Positions 45,421 through 55,318 of a DNA stretch of 64,000 nucleotides are shown piece after piece. The stretch lies in the NCBI RefSeq assembly GCF_037479095.1, contig NZ_JBBGZW010000001.1, forward strand, positions 3,410,001 to 3,474,000, read 5' to 3'. The DNA comes from Pantoea nemavictus. Its GTDB lineage: Bacteria; Pseudomonadota; Gammaproteobacteria; Enterobacterales; Enterobacteriaceae. The notes under the pieces were generated by a model. That model was not told where the DNA came from and did not search any database. It saw nothing but the letters and a program-made list of their open reading frames with translations. The position numbers were made by a program, and so were the translations under genes. The stretch's first letter is position 1, and each line of letters begins with the position of its first letter.

Positions 45421-46008
45421 ATGAATCATGTCTGGGGTTTACTGGCGCATCCGGGTCAGGAAATGCGCGATATCAAACAGGAAAATGAGAGCGTTTCGCA
45501 CCACTACACCCACCATGTTTTGCTCATGGCGGCGATCCCGGTGATCTGCGCCTTCATTGGCACGACGCAGCTGGGCTGGAATCTGGGCGAAGGGCAGTTC
45601 GTACAACTCAACATGCTGACCGGTATCGGTCTGGGCATTCTGTTCTATCTGATTATTCTCGGCGGCGTGGCGGTGATGGGCCGCGTGATCCACTGGATGG
45701 CGCGTAATTACCCGCAGCGCCCAAGTCTGCAGCGTTGTACGGTGTTTGCCGGCTATGTGGCGACACCGCTGTTTCTCAGCGGGCTAGTGGCGCTCTATCC
45801 GCTGGTGTGGCTGTGTGTGCTGGTGGGCGCGATCGCACTGGTATACACCGGTTATCTGCTGTATGTCGGCATTCCGGTGTTCCTGAGTATCGACCGCGAT
45901 GAGAGCCTGCGTTTCTCCGGTTCAACATTGGCGATTGGCGTGCTGGTGTTTGAGGTGCTGCTGGCGCTGACGGTAATTCTGTGGGGCTATGGTCCACGGT
46001 TGTTTTAG
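45421..46008 (+). CDS. yohC: YIP1-family inner membrane protein YohC
   Basis: Five-helix membrane protein of 195 residues resembling E. coli YohC: MNHVWGLLAHPGQEMRDIKQ at the start, then hydrophobic segments including GIGLGILFYLIILGGVAV and VFEVLLALTVILWG. Function unknown. GAGGAGTAAACGT precedes the ATG. Divergent from yohD, upstream of pbpG as in E. coli. Confidence 0.92.
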   Translation: MNHVWGLLAHPGQEMRDIKQENESVSHHYTHHVLLMAAIPVICAFIGTTQLGWNLGEGQFVQLNMLTGIGLGILFYLIILGGVAVMGRVIHWMARNYPQRPSLQRCTVFAGYVATPLFLSGLVALYPLVWLCVLVGAIALVYTGYLLYVGIPVFLSIDRDESLRFSGSTLAIGVLVFEVLLALTVILWGYGPRLF

Positions 46009-46017
46009 TGGTAGCCG

Positions 46018-46042
46018 GGTCGCCATGAATGGCGACCTTACA
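46018..46042. repeat. REP palindrome between yohC and pbpG
   Basis: GGGTCGCCAT-GA-ATGGCGACC then TTAC; first of two tail-to-tail copies. Confidence 0.75.
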
Positions 46043-46053
46043 ACACCTCTCCC

Positions 46054-46082
46054 GTAGGGTCGCCATTCATGGCGACCTTTTT
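46054..46082 (+). terminator. REP palindrome acting as terminator of yohC
   Basis: GTAGG head, stem GGTCGCCAT / ATGGCGACC, then five T. A REP with a T-run added, like the one after pgl. Confidence 0.7.
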
Positions 46083-46223
46083 AACGCCCGGAAACAATCT
46101 CGTTAAGAAATTTCTCAGGGAAGTGCGTATGATATCGCAGCCAGCCCGCATCCCGTCTGGTTTGTTGCGGGCGGCCTGTGTCTTAACACAGCGCAAAACT
46201 CCTTACCGGATTTTTTTGACACG

Positions 46224-47153
46224 ATGTCTGCAAAAATGCGTATTTCCCTGCTGTCGCTGGCGCTGTTTGTCGCCGCGCCGGCTGCTGTGACGCCCGCGCT
46301 CGCTGCGCCGGCGGCGCTCTCAAACCTGGCGCCGATTGCCCAACCGCAAATCGCCTCCGGCAGTGCCATGATTGTCGATCTGGAAAACAACAAAGTCCTG
46401 TTTTCCAGCCATCCTAACCGCGTACGCCCGATTGCTTCACTTACCAAGGTGATGACGGCGATGGTGGTACTGGATGCCAAATTGCCGATGGATGAGATGC
46501 TGTCGGTGGATATCAGCCATACCGCTGAAATGCGCGGCGTATTCTCCCGCGTCAAACTGAATAGCGAAATCAGTCGCCGCAATATGCTGCTGCTGGCGCT
46601 GATGTCATCGGAAAACCGTGCGGCTGCCAGCCTGGCGCACCACTATCCCGGCGGTTACGATGCGTTTATCCGCGCAATGAACGCCAAAGCGCGTGCGCTG
46701 GGCATGACGCACACGCGTTATGTGGAGCCAACCGGTTTGTCGATTCAGAACGTTTCCAGTGCGGAAGATCTGGTTAAGCTGGTGAAAGCCACGCGCCAGT
46801 ACCCGCTGATTGGCGAGTTGAGTACCACCAAAGAGGACACCGCGGTATTTAAGCATCCGAACTACGCGCTGCCGTTCCGCAACACCAACCATCTGGTGTA
46901 CAAAAACGACTGGCGTATTCAGCTCACCAAAACCGGTTATACCGATGAAGCCGGGCACTGTCTGGTAATGCGCACGGTGATCAACAACCGTCCGGTGGCG
47001 CTGGTGGTACTGGATGCTTTTGGTAAATACACCCATTTTGCCGATGCTAATCGCCTGCGCGACTGGCTGGAAACCGGCAAAGCGGCACCGGTTCCGGCCG
47101 CTGCGCTGGCGTACAAAAAGCAGAAGTCGGGCCTCACCGCCAATAACGAATAA
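46224..47153 (+). CDS. pbpG: D-alanyl-D-alanine endopeptidase (penicillin-binding protein 7)
   Basis: Periplasmic endopeptidase that cuts DD-crosslinks in peptidoglycan. Signal peptide of about 28 residues ([18 protein letters not shown]). Active-site motifs of the peptidase S11 group: SLTK (Ser72-Lys75), SEN (129-131), KTG (236-238). The 309 residues match E. coli PbpG, including [12 protein letters not shown] near the end. A stem-loop GCAGGTGC / GCACCTGC follows at 47161-47182 without a T-run. Confidence 0.95.
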   Translation: MSAKMRISLLSLALFVAAPAAVTPALAAPAALSNLAPIAQPQIASGSAMIVDLENNKVLFSSHPNRVRPIASLTKVMTAMVVLDAKLPMDEMLSVDISHTAEMRGVFSRVKLNSEISRRNMLLLALMSSENRAAASLAHHYPGGYDAFIRAMNAKARALGMTHTRYVEPTGLSIQNVSSAEDLVKLVKATRQYPLIGELSTTKEDTAVFKHPNYALPFRNTNHLVYKNDWRIQLTKTGYTDEAGHCLVMRTVINNRPVALVVLDAFGKYTHFADANRLRDWLETGKAAPVPAAALAYKKQKSGLTANNE

Positions 47154-47318
47154 TTCTCCCGCAGGTGCTTTCGGGCACCTGCAAAAACGCTTATCGTTAG
47201 CGCCAATGTTTTACACCTTCATTCCTATAGTTTCAGTGTCGGCAACGTCTTAAACTAGCCGCCATTCACCTGCACACGTGCGTTTATCGGCTGTTATTAC
47301 GCTGGAATCTTATTAAAC

Positions 47319-49763
47319 ATGTTCAAGTTCCGTTCCTTACTTACGCCATTTTTACTGCTGCTGGTGCTGTTAACCCCGGCACTGAGTTTTGCCGACGACA
47401 GCGCGGCAGCCGATCAGCAAGAGGACGCTGCGCCCAAAGTTAACGCGTCGGTCGAGCTGCCTAAGATGCAGAAAATACTCGACAAAATTAAAGGTCAGGT
47501 CTCGGGCGATACCAATGAGAGCCAGCTTAACCAGCTGAACGAGATGGCGCTGGAGCTTTCCGGCAATGCCGAAACGCTGGGGCAGGCGTTAATCCCGCAG
47601 CGCCAGCAACTGGATGCCCAGCTGGCGGTGCTCGGCCCGGCGCCCAAAGCCGATAGCGGCGTGAAAGAGACGCCGGAAGTGACGCGCAAACGTGCGGCGC
47701 TGGAGAACCAAAAAGGCAAGCTGGACGATCAAATCAAGCAGGCCGACGGCATCAAAAACGGGGCGCTGGTGCTGTCATCGCAGATCGTTAACCTGCGTCG
47801 TGACCAGCTAAAAAGCCAGCTGGCGCTCAACTCCGGTAGTATCTTCGGCCCGCGCTTCTGGGCGCCGGTATTTAGCAGCCAGGATCTCGACGGCGAGAAG
47901 ATCAGCGACTTTCGTGATGAATTGCAAGACACCGCGGCGCTGTCGTGGGAGTCGGGCTGGCGCTTTGGCACCATCGCCTGGCTGGTAGCAGCGATGCTGG
48001 TGATGACGATCGGCCGTCGCTACGGCGAAGAGTTTCTGGCGTGGGTGAGTATTAACAAAATGCCGGAAGGGCGTTTACGTCGTAGCTTCCTGGCCGCCAC
48101 CATCGCCCTGACCACGCTTGCGGCAGTGGTGTTGACCTTCCACTTCCTTGCGCAGGCCTTTACGCGCCGCGATGAAGTCTCCGGCGACGTGCAGGATTTT
48201 GTCGACCGTTTGGTGCAGCTCAGCGTCTACTGCGGACTGATTGCTGGCTTAGGTCGGGCCTTTTTGTCAACGCGTCGACCAAGCTGGCGTTTGCCCGCCA
48301 TCTCCAATGAAGTGGCGCAGGCGCTGAAGCCGTTCCCGCCCTTTACCGCGGCGCTGGTGTTTGTGTTCCAGACGGTTGAAGCCTTTAACTACAGCGTCGG
48401 CACCAGCCTGAATACCACTATTTTTGCCAACGGCCTGACCGCGCTGCTGATTGGCTGCACCGGCCTCGCCATCAGCATGCGCGTGAACCGTGTACGTCGC
48501 CGCATGGTGCAGGAAGGCCATCAGCCAGAAGCGCGCTCGACGATTGTGGGTCTGGTGCAGCTGGCGCTGATGCTTACCGCGCTGGCCATTTTGATCTCGC
48601 TGATCATCGGTTATGTCACGCTGGCACGCTTCCTCAGCTATGAGGTGATTTGGTGCGGCATTCTGTTTGGCTCGTTCTACTTCCTCAGCCATCTGGTGCA
48701 GGATGGCTGTGAAAGCCTGTTCTCCACCAGCAATGCCACCGGCAAGCGCCTGCAAAGCTCACTGAATATTGATGAGCGCCATTTGCAGCAGGCGGCGACG
48801 CTGCTGAGCGCGCTGGGTAAAACCTTGCTGATTGCTATTCTGGCGTTGGCACTGCTCAACGGTACCTTCGCCTCCTCAACGCCGATTGAGCTGATTCAGA
48901 AGGTGATTGAATTCTGGGGCGGCAAAGGACTGGAGTCACTGAACATTGTGCCGGCGCACATGGTCAATGCGATTCTGTGTCTGGTGGTGGGGATTTACGT
49001 GCTGCGTTCGGTGCGTCGCTGGCTGGACAAAGATTTCCTGCCGAAAACCACCATGGACGTCGGCATGCGTGTGTCGCTGGTGACGTTGTTCAGCAACATT
49101 GGTTACGTGCTGGTAATTCTGCTGACGCTGTCGATCATGGGCCTGCAGTGGAACAAACTGGCGTGGATTGTCAGCGCCTTATCGGTCGGTATCGGTTTCG
49201 GCTTGCAGGAGATTGTGAAGAACTTCATCTCCGGCTTGATTCTGCTGACCGAGCGTCCGGTAAAGGTGGGCGATCTGGTGAGCATCAGCGGTATCGAAGG
49301 CGACATTCGCCGCATAAACGTACGCGCTACCGAGATTCAGCTGGGCGACAAATCCACGGTGATTGTGCCGAACTCGCAATTTATCTCGCAGAATGTGCGT
49401 AACGCCACCATGGGTAATGCGCAGGGCGTGGTGACCATTCAGCTGACCTTCCCGCTGGATATCGATCCGGTAAAAGTGCGTGAAATTCTGCTGGAGGTTT
49501 ATCAGGAGAACGAGCGCATTCTGGAGACGCCAGAGCCGTCGGTGTCGTTCAAAGATCTGACGCCAGCGGGTATCGTGCTGAGCGTCACCGGCAACGTCGC
49601 CGGTCAGCGTCAGATTTCCGGTGCCAAGAGTGATTTGCTGTTCGATATTCTGACGCGTCTGCGCAAAGAGGGCATTATGCTGTCAACGCCGCAGACCATG
49701 ATTATTGAACGCCGCGCCCTGGCGGCGGCTGCGCAAGAGCAGCAGGGCGATTCACTGCCGTAA
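47319..49763 (+). CDS. Large mechanosensitive channel with DUF3772 (MscS family)
   Basis: An 814-residue inner-membrane protein: signal peptide (to about residue 25), a periplasmic helical DUF3772 region rich in coiled coil (MQKILDKIKG ... NQKGKLDDQIKQAD, about 40-200), around ten membrane helices, and a C-terminal MscS pore and beta domain. The pore part reads LAWIVSALSVGIGFGLQEIV then NFISGLILLTERPVKVGDLV. Expected to open under membrane tension in hypo-osmotic shock. E. coli has no channel at this exact place; YbiO and YjeP are relatives. Inserted between pbpG and dld. Confidence 0.9.
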   Translation: MFKFRSLLTPFLLLLVLLTPALSFADDSAAADQQEDAAPKVNASVELPKMQKILDKIKGQVSGDTNESQLNQLNEMALELSGNAETLGQALIPQRQQLDAQLAVLGPAPKADSGVKETPEVTRKRAALENQKGKLDDQIKQADGIKNGALVLSSQIVNLRRDQLKSQLALNSGSIFGPRFWAPVFSSQDLDGEKISDFRDELQDTAALSWESGWRFGTIAWLVAAMLVMTIGRRYGEEFLAWVSINKMPEGRLRRSFLAATIALTTLAAVVLTFHFLAQAFTRRDEVSGDVQDFVDRLVQLSVYCGLIAGLGRAFLSTRRPSWRLPAISNEVAQALKPFPPFTAALVFVFQTVEAFNYSVGTSLNTTIFANGLTALLIGCTGLAISMRVNRVRRRMVQEGHQPEARSTIVGLVQLALMLTALAILISLIIGYVTLARFLSYEVIWCGILFGSFYFLSHLVQDGCESLFSTSNATGKRLQSSLNIDERHLQQAATLLSALGKTLLIAILALALLNGTFASSTPIELIQKVIEFWGGKGLESLNIVPAHMVNAILCLVVGIYVLRSVRRWLDKDFLPKTTMDVGMRVSLVTLFSNIGYVLVILLTLSIMGLQWNKLAWIVSALSVGIGFGLQEIVKNFISGLILLTERPVKVGDLVSISGIEGDIRRINVRATEIQLGDKSTVIVPNSQFISQNVRNATMGNAQGVVTIQLTFPLDIDPVKVREILLEVYQENERILETPEPSVSFKDLTPAGIVLSVTGNVAGQRQISGAKSDLLFDILTRLRKEGIMLSTPQTMIIERRALAAAAQEQQGDSLP

Positions 49764-49783
49764 TTCCGGCGCTCTATATGAAC

Positions 49784-49839
49784 AGGTCGGCATGAATGCC
49801 GACCCTACATGTAAGGTGGCCATTCATGGTCACCTTTTC
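49784..49839. repeat. REP pair after the MscS gene
   Basis: Copy 1: AGG-TCGGCAT-GA-ATGCCGA-CCCTAC (49784-49808). Copy 2: GTAAG-GTGGCCAT-TC-ATGGTCAC-C then TTTTC (49811-49839). The copies are tail to tail, two bases apart; the second has a G-T wobble in its stem. Confidence 0.75.
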
Positions 49840-49852
49840 AACAACCGCACCC

Positions 49853-51562
49853 TCAAACCTTTACCGCCCAGCCCTTCTGCTTACTGGTTTTACCGATTCC
49901 CGGATTGAAACTATTGGTGGGATCCAACTGCTGATAAAACGCCTGCAGCTGCGGTTTCGCCTGATAAAGATGACCAACGTTATGCTCTGCCGGATACTCG
50001 GCACCGCGTGCGGCCAAAATCGCCAGCATCTTCTCCTTCAGCGCATGCGCATCCACGCCTTTCTTCACGATGTAATCCTGATGGAACACGTGACAGAAGA
50101 AGTGGCCGTAATAGAGGCGATGGCTTAAGTCCTTATCGAACTCGGCCGGCAGACGCTCAAACCACTCCTCATCATTACGGCGTAGCGCAATATCCAGCGC
50201 CAGAATATCTTCCACTTCGTCAGCATGCACCGCGTGATAGCGCACGGCAGCACCGGCAGCGGCAAAGCGATGCAGAAACGCGTGCGCTCCCTCCTGGGCG
50301 TCGCAGGCAAAGAAGGCGCCGCCACCTTCGCGGAAGTATTCAGTCAGATACGCCTGCGCTTCGGCGACGCCGTCACCGGACATCTTCAGCATCAGGTGAT
50401 GCTCATATTTATCGCGATACTGCTTAAGACGTTTGGGCAGATGCGCCGGTAACCAGCCGCTGACGCGCTGCAACAGGCGATCGGTAAGATGCGGTTTCAC
50501 CCAGCTCAGTTTGCTCAGCCAGGCATCAACGCGTCCTTTCAGAGTGAAAAACAGCGGCATTTTGTCGGTGCCGAGTTTATCGATCATCACAAAGGTATCT
50601 TTACCGTACACTTCGGCGATGTCGAAAATGTCGCGATGCATATATTCGCCCGCCACCGGCAGATGCTTGAATTCCGCCAGAATATGACGGCGAATATCGC
50701 CCAGCTCTGCCGGATTGTTGGTGCCGATATAGAACACCTGCTGCTGGGGTTCGGTGGGGAAGGTATCCAGACGTACGGCGAACACCGCCAGCTTGCCGGC
50801 GCAGCCAGACGCTTCAAACAGGCGACGTTCATCGGCGTTGAAGCGTGCCGGAGTATCGGCATTGATCTCACGCACGCGCTCGGCGTATTCATGATCGGAG
50901 GCGTGGCGCTCATCCCAGCGTACATCGTTTTGCTGCCAGCGATCGTCATCCAGCCGGCCCAGCATCTCTTCCGGCGAATGACCGAGATCGATACCGAGGT
51001 GATTCACCAGCTTGAGTTTGCCGCTGGCATCAATTTGTGCAAACAGCGCCATTTCGCTATAGGCCGGCCCACGTTTGATTAGCGATCCACCCGAGTTATT
51101 ACAGATGCCGCCCATTACCGAGGCGCCAATACAGGAAGAACCGATCACCGAATGGGGCTCGCGACCTAGCGGTTTGAGCGCTTTTTCCAGCTGATACAGC
51201 GTGCTGCCGGGGAAGGCAAGGATCTGCTTGCCGCCATCAATCAGCTGCAACTTATCCAGCCGCAGGGTGCTGATGATCACCACCGGACGATCGTAATCGT
51301 TGCCGTTTGGCGTGGAACCTTCCGTCAGACCGGTATTGGCGGCCTGCATCAAAATGATCGCATCCGCGCTCACCAGCGCTTGCAACGCACGCCATAGCTC
51401 CAGCAGCGAGCCGGGGAAAATCACCGCCAGCGCCTCGCCTTCACCCGAGCGAAAACCTTTGCGGTAGCGTGCGGTCTGTTCCGCATCGGTTAACAGGTTC
51501 GACGAACCCAGCAGACGACGCAGTTCGGCGAGCAGAGTAGGGTGCGAAGTGTTGTTATTCAT
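49853..51562 (-). CDS. dld: Quinone-dependent D-lactate dehydrogenase
   Basis: FAD membrane-associated respiratory enzyme oxidising D-lactate to pyruvate and passing electrons to quinone. FAD-binding segment ILMQAANTGLTEGSTPNGND, then SVIGSSCIGASVMGGICNNSGG, the cap region DKYEHHLMLKM and C-terminal PTNSFNPGIGKTSK. I start at the ATG at 51562 (MNNNTSHP), preceded by AAGGATAGG; it gives 569 residues (E. coli 571), whereas the longer frame adds 14. Divergent from bglX, as in E. coli. Confidence 0.96.
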   Translation of the reverse strand: MNNNTSHPTLLAELRRLLGSSNLLTDAEQTARYRKGFRSGEGEALAVIFPGSLLELWRALQALVSADAIILMQAANTGLTEGSTPNGNDYDRPVVIISTLRLDKLQLIDGGKQILAFPGSTLYQLEKALKPLGREPHSVIGSSCIGASVMGGICNNSGGSLIKRGPAYSEMALFAQIDASGKLKLVNHLGIDLGHSPEEMLGRLDDDRWQQNDVRWDERHASDHEYAERVREINADTPARFNADERRLFEASGCAGKLAVFAVRLDTFPTEPQQQVFYIGTNNPAELGDIRRHILAEFKHLPVAGEYMHRDIFDIAEVYGKDTFVMIDKLGTDKMPLFFTLKGRVDAWLSKLSWVKPHLTDRLLQRVSGWLPAHLPKRLKQYRDKYEHHLMLKMSGDGVAEAQAYLTEYFREGGGAFFACDAQEGAHAFLHRFAAAGAAVRYHAVHADEVEDILALDIALRRNDEEWFERLPAEFDKDLSHRLYYGHFFCHVFHQDYIVKKGVDAHALKEKMLAILAARGAEYPAEHNVGHLYQAKPQLQAFYQQLDPTNSFNPGIGKTSKQKGWAVKV

Positions 51563-51717
51563 TGGCCTATCCTTGTCTTTAACATGGCGCTTCAACTGTA
51601 GCACGCGTCAGCGGCAGGGTCGCGGTGTGACATTGGCGGCTACCTGCTATCCTCATCTTGTGGCAAACTGCCCCGGTTATTTCGATATTGCGCAGTCACT
51701 TAAGAGAACCCGACCTG

Positions 51718-54015
51718 ATGAAATGGATTTACTCTGTTAGCCTCGCTGTCTCCTTAGCCATGCAGCCCGCTTTCGCGGACGACCTGTTTGGCCCACATCC
51801 AATGACCGAACAGGCGCGTGACGCCTTTGTGAATCAGCTGCTCAGCAAAATGACCCTTGATGAAAAAATCGGGCAGATGCGTTTGATCAGCGTAGGGCCG
51901 GATACGCCGAAATCGGCGGTTCGCGACATGATTCAGCACGGTCAGGTTGGGGCGATCTTTAACACCGTGACGCGCCAGGATATTCGCGCCATGCAGGATC
52001 AGGTGATGGAACTCAGCCGCCTGAAAATCCCGCTGTTTTTTGCCTACGACGTAGTACACGGTCAGCGCACTATCTTCCCGATTCCGCTCGGCCTGGCGGC
52101 CAGCTGGGATCTTGATGCTATCGCGCAGGTGGGCCGCGTATCGGCCTATGAAGCGGCGGATGACGGTTTAAACATGACGTGGGCACCGATGGTCGATGTG
52201 TCACGTGAACCGCGCTGGGGCCGTTTCTCTGAAGGCTTTGGCGAAGACACGTTCCTGACCTCGCAAATGGGCAGCACCATGGTGAAAGCCATGCAGGGTA
52301 AAAGCGCGGCGGATCGTTTCTCAATCATGACCAGCGTGAAACACTTCGCGGCATACGGTGCGGTCGAGGGTGGACGCGATTACAACACCGTCGACATGAG
52401 CCCGCAGCGGCTGTTCCAGGATTATCTGCCACCGTATAAAGCCTCGCTTGATGCCGGCAGCGGCGGCGTGATGGTGGCGCTCAACTCGCTGAATGGTACA
52501 CCGGCCACGGCGGATGGCTGGCTGCTGAAAGAGGTGCTGCGCGGCGACTGGAAGTTCAAAGGCATCACCATCAGCGATCACGGCGCGATTAAAGAGCTGC
52601 TGAAACACGGCGTGGCCAGCGATCCGCAGGATGCGGTGCGCATTGCGGTGAAATCGGGCGTCGACATGAGCATGAGCGACGAGTACTACAGCAAATATCT
52701 GCCGGGGCTGGTGAAAAGCGGCGCGGTAAGCATGGCGGAAGTCGATGATGCCGCGCGCCATGTGCTGAACGTCAAATATGACATGGGCCTGTTCAACGAT
52801 CCCTACAGCCATTTAGGGCCGAAAGAGAGCGATCCGCAGGACACCAACGCGGAAAGCCGACTGCACCGTGCCGAAGCGCGCGACGTGGCGCGCAAAAGCA
52901 TCGTCCTGCTGAAAAACTGGCATGAAACGCTGCCGCTGAAGAAAGACGCCACCGTGGCGCTGGTCGGGCCGCTGGCCGATAGCCAGCGCGACATTATGGG
53001 CAGCTGGTCTGCGGCAGGCGTGGCGAAACAATCTATTCCGCTGCTGCAAGGCGTGCGCAGCGCGATGGCGGGTAAAGGCACGGTGCTGTATGCCAAAGGC
53101 GCCAACATCAGTGATAACAAGGGCGTTCAGGACTTCCTTAATCTGTATGAGCAAGCGGTAAGCGTGGATAAACGTTCGCCGCAGGAGCTGATTGATGAAG
53201 CGGTGGCGCAGGCGAAAAAAGCCGACGTGGTGGTTGCCGCAGTGGGTGAAGCGCAGGGCATGGCGCATGAAGCTTCCAGCCGCAGTGAACTGTCGATTCC
53301 GCAAAGTCAGCAGAAGCTGCTGGACGCGCTGAAGGCCACCGGCAAACCGTTGGTGATCGTGCTGATGAATGGCCGTCCGCTGACGGTGGTGAAGGAAGAT
53401 CAGCAGGCCGATGCGATGCTGGAAACCTGGTTCAGCGGCACCGAGGGCGGTAATGCCATCGCCGATGTGCTGTTTGGTGATTACAATCCATCGGGCAAAC
53501 TGCCGGTCTCCTTCCCGCGTTCAGTTGGCCAGATTCCGATTTATTACAACCATCTGCCAACCGGTCGTCCGTACAACTTCGCCAAACCGAACAAGTACAC
53601 TTCACACTACTATGATGCGATCAACGGCCCGCTCTATCCGTTTGGTTACGGCCTGAGCTACACCACGTTCAGCGTTTCGCCGGTGAAGATGTCATCACGC
53701 ACCATGCCGCGTAACGGTTCGGTGGATGCATCGGTGACCGTGACCAATACTGGTAAGCGCGACGGGGCTACCGTGGTGCAGCTGTATCTCAACGATCCGG
53801 TCGCCAGCATTAGCCGTCCGGTGCAGGAGCTGCGCGGCTTCCAGCGCATCATGCTGAAAGCCGGCGAATCGCAGACGGTGAAGTTTAAGATCGATGTGGA
53901 TGCGCTGAAGTTCTGGAACCAGAAGATGCAGCAGGTGGCTGAGCCAGGCAAAATCAACGTGATGATTGGTCTGGATTCCGTGCGTACCCAGGATGCGCAG
54001 TTTGATTATTTATAG
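51718..54015 (+). CDS. bglX: Periplasmic beta-glucosidase BglX
   Basis: GH3 beta-glucosidase exported to the periplasm. Signal peptide MKWIYSVSLAVSLAMQPAFA, cleaved before DDLFG. Nucleophile Asp in ITISDHGAIKEL; N-terminal (beta/alpha)8 domain with DGLNMTWAPMVDVSREPRWG; GH3 C-terminal domain (SIVLLKNWHETLPLKK onwards) and a fibronectin-III-like end. I start at the ATG at 51718, 20 codons inside the longest frame, since it begins the signal peptide and yields 765 residues, equal to E. coli BglX. Confidence 0.96.
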   Translation: MKWIYSVSLAVSLAMQPAFADDLFGPHPMTEQARDAFVNQLLSKMTLDEKIGQMRLISVGPDTPKSAVRDMIQHGQVGAIFNTVTRQDIRAMQDQVMELSRLKIPLFFAYDVVHGQRTIFPIPLGLAASWDLDAIAQVGRVSAYEAADDGLNMTWAPMVDVSREPRWGRFSEGFGEDTFLTSQMGSTMVKAMQGKSAADRFSIMTSVKHFAAYGAVEGGRDYNTVDMSPQRLFQDYLPPYKASLDAGSGGVMVALNSLNGTPATADGWLLKEVLRGDWKFKGITISDHGAIKELLKHGVASDPQDAVRIAVKSGVDMSMSDEYYSKYLPGLVKSGAVSMAEVDDAARHVLNVKYDMGLFNDPYSHLGPKESDPQDTNAESRLHRAEARDVARKSIVLLKNWHETLPLKKDATVALVGPLADSQRDIMGSWSAAGVAKQSIPLLQGVRSAMAGKGTVLYAKGANISDNKGVQDFLNLYEQAVSVDKRSPQELIDEAVAQAKKADVVVAAVGEAQGMAHEASSRSELSIPQSQQKLLDALKATGKPLVIVLMNGRPLTVVKEDQQADAMLETWFSGTEGGNAIADVLFGDYNPSGKLPVSFPRSVGQIPIYYNHLPTGRPYNFAKPNKYTSHYYDAINGPLYPFGYGLSYTTFSVSPVKMSSRTMPRNGSVDASVTVTNTGKRDGATVVQLYLNDPVASISRPVQELRGFQRIMLKAGESQTVKFKIDVDALKFWNQKMQQVAEPGKINVMIGLDSVRTQDAQFDYL

Positions 54016-54024
54016 TCGCTGATG

Positions 54025-54137
54025 CCCTCACCCTAACCCTCTCCCGCAAGCGGGAGAGGGAACCTATGGGTGCGGCGTTTTCAATCCGAGCACAATCCTC
54101 TCCCTCGCCCGCTTGCGGGAGAGGGCCGGGGTGAGGG
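54025..54137. repeat. Long inverted repeat of the CCCTCACCC / CGGGAGAGGG type
   Basis: Left copy: CCCTCACCC (54025-54033) then hairpin CCCTCTCCCGC-AA-GCGGGAGAGGG (54037-54060). Right copy is inverted, ending GGGTGAGGG (54129-54137), with CCCGCTTGCGGGAGAGGG inside. A BIME-like pair unrelated in sequence to the GTAG-headed REPs. Confidence 0.85.
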
Positions 54138-54160
54138 CCTAACCGCACAAATCGAAACCC

Positions 54161-55030
54161 ATGAACATCCGCGAACGTATCCAACAGCAAGTCTTCCGCC
54201 TCAACGGCCTGTCACTCAATGAATTTGATATCTCGCAACCGCCCGGCGATCCTGGCTTGTTTGGTCCGGATCACGTTATCTGGCGCGTGCACGGCGATTT
54301 CACGGCGATGCTGTGCGGCGGTATCAGCGCCTTAATGTTGCAGATGCTGCATCCGGCAGCGCTGGCCGGCGTGTGGGATCACTCCAACTTCCGTCAGGAC
54401 ATGATGGGCCGCCTGCGGCGTACCAGCCAGTTTATCGCCGTCACCACCTTCGGCAATACCGTGGATGCCAATATTCTGATTGAGCGCGTCAAACGTATTC
54501 ACCTGCGCGTTACCGGCATCGACAACGCCGGCAAGCCTTATGTCGCCAGCGATCCGCATCTGCTGACCTGGGTGCACGTTGCCGAGACCAGCCGCTTTCT
54601 GGCGGCGCATCTACGCTACAAAAATCCGCAGCTCAGCCGGGAAGATCAGGATCGCTATTATCAGGAAGCGGCGCTGATTGCCGAAGCGCTCGGCGCGCAG
54701 CAGGTGCCGAAAAGCGTACCGGCGGTTGAGGACTATTTACAGAGAATGCGCCCTGAGCTGATCTGCGATGAGCGCACGCTGGAAGTGATGCAGCTATTAA
54801 TCAATGCGCCTGCGCCAAGTTGGCAGGCAAAGCCAGCCATGCGGGTGATGCTGAAAGCGGGAATGGGGTTGCTGCCAACCTGGGCGCAACAGCAGATCCA
54901 GCAGCCGATTGGGCCGGTCAATCAGTGGCGGGTGGACCGGGAAATTGCGGTGCTTGCCGGGCTGCTGCGCTGGTCAATTCAGCGCGGCGCCTACACGCGC
55001 GCCATGCAGCGCATGGGCCGTTCAGGGTAG
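54161..55030 (+). CDS. DUF2236 / MpaB-family oxygenase-like protein
   Basis: A 289-residue protein of the DUF2236 (ER-bound oxygenase MpaB/latex clearing protein) family, predicted to bind haem. Conserved points: HGDFTAMLCGGISALMLQMLHPAALAGV (conserved His in MLHP), GRLRRTSQFIAVTTFG and LTWVHVAETSRFLA (second His). Actual substrate unknown. No membrane segment or signal peptide is clear. It sits after bglX beyond an inverted repeat, where E. coli has none of this. Confidence 0.85.
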   Translation: MNIRERIQQQVFRLNGLSLNEFDISQPPGDPGLFGPDHVIWRVHGDFTAMLCGGISALMLQMLHPAALAGVWDHSNFRQDMMGRLRRTSQFIAVTTFGNTVDANILIERVKRIHLRVTGIDNAGKPYVASDPHLLTWVHVAETSRFLAAHLRYKNPQLSREDQDRYYQEAALIAEALGAQQVPKSVPAVEDYLQRMRPELICDERTLEVMQLLINAPAPSWQAKPAMRVMLKAGMGLLPTWAQQQIQQPIGPVNQWRVDREIAVLAGLLRWSIQRGAYTRAMQRMGRSG

Positions 55031-55318
55031 ATTAAGCTCGTCCTGCTTTTTGGTATAAGTGCGTGGGGTGCGCGCTTCGCGCTGCAGCGCCAGCCGACAT
55101 TGCTGATGATGATGGATCAACATACCAAGCCCGACGCCAATTAGCGCCAGCGGTAATAAACTGAAGTAAATATCCGTGGGCAACAACACCAGCAGTGCGG
55201 CGCCCGCCAGCATGATGCTCAGCGACGACATTACCCACGTATAGCGTATAAACAGCCACACTAACATCGCGCAGATAACCACGTCGCGCAGGTTCAAATC
55301 GAGGTTTTGCAGCACCAT
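55022..55318 (-). CDS. Small predicted membrane protein of unknown function
   Basis: 98 residues, three hydrophobic stretches (about 14-32, 33-52, 52-68) and a basic, His-rich tail (LIHHHQQCRLALQREARTPRT). I do not recognise it. In favour of a gene: GGAG eight bases before the ATG and membrane-protein composition. Against: it is short, and its end overlaps the DUF2236 gene by nine bases tail to tail. A rival frame at 55032-55370 on the same strand looks less protein-like. Confidence 0.5.
   Translation of the reverse strand: MVLQNLDLNLRDVVICAMLVWLFIRYTWVMSSLSIMLAGAALLVLLPTDIYFSLLPLALIGVGLGMLIHHHQQCRLALQREARTPRTYTKKQDELNLP

Noticed and set aside
47161..47182. Hairpin after pbpG as a terminator
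   Set aside because: The stem GCAGGTGC/GCACCTGC is good, but it is followed by A rather than T on the plus strand, so I only mention it.
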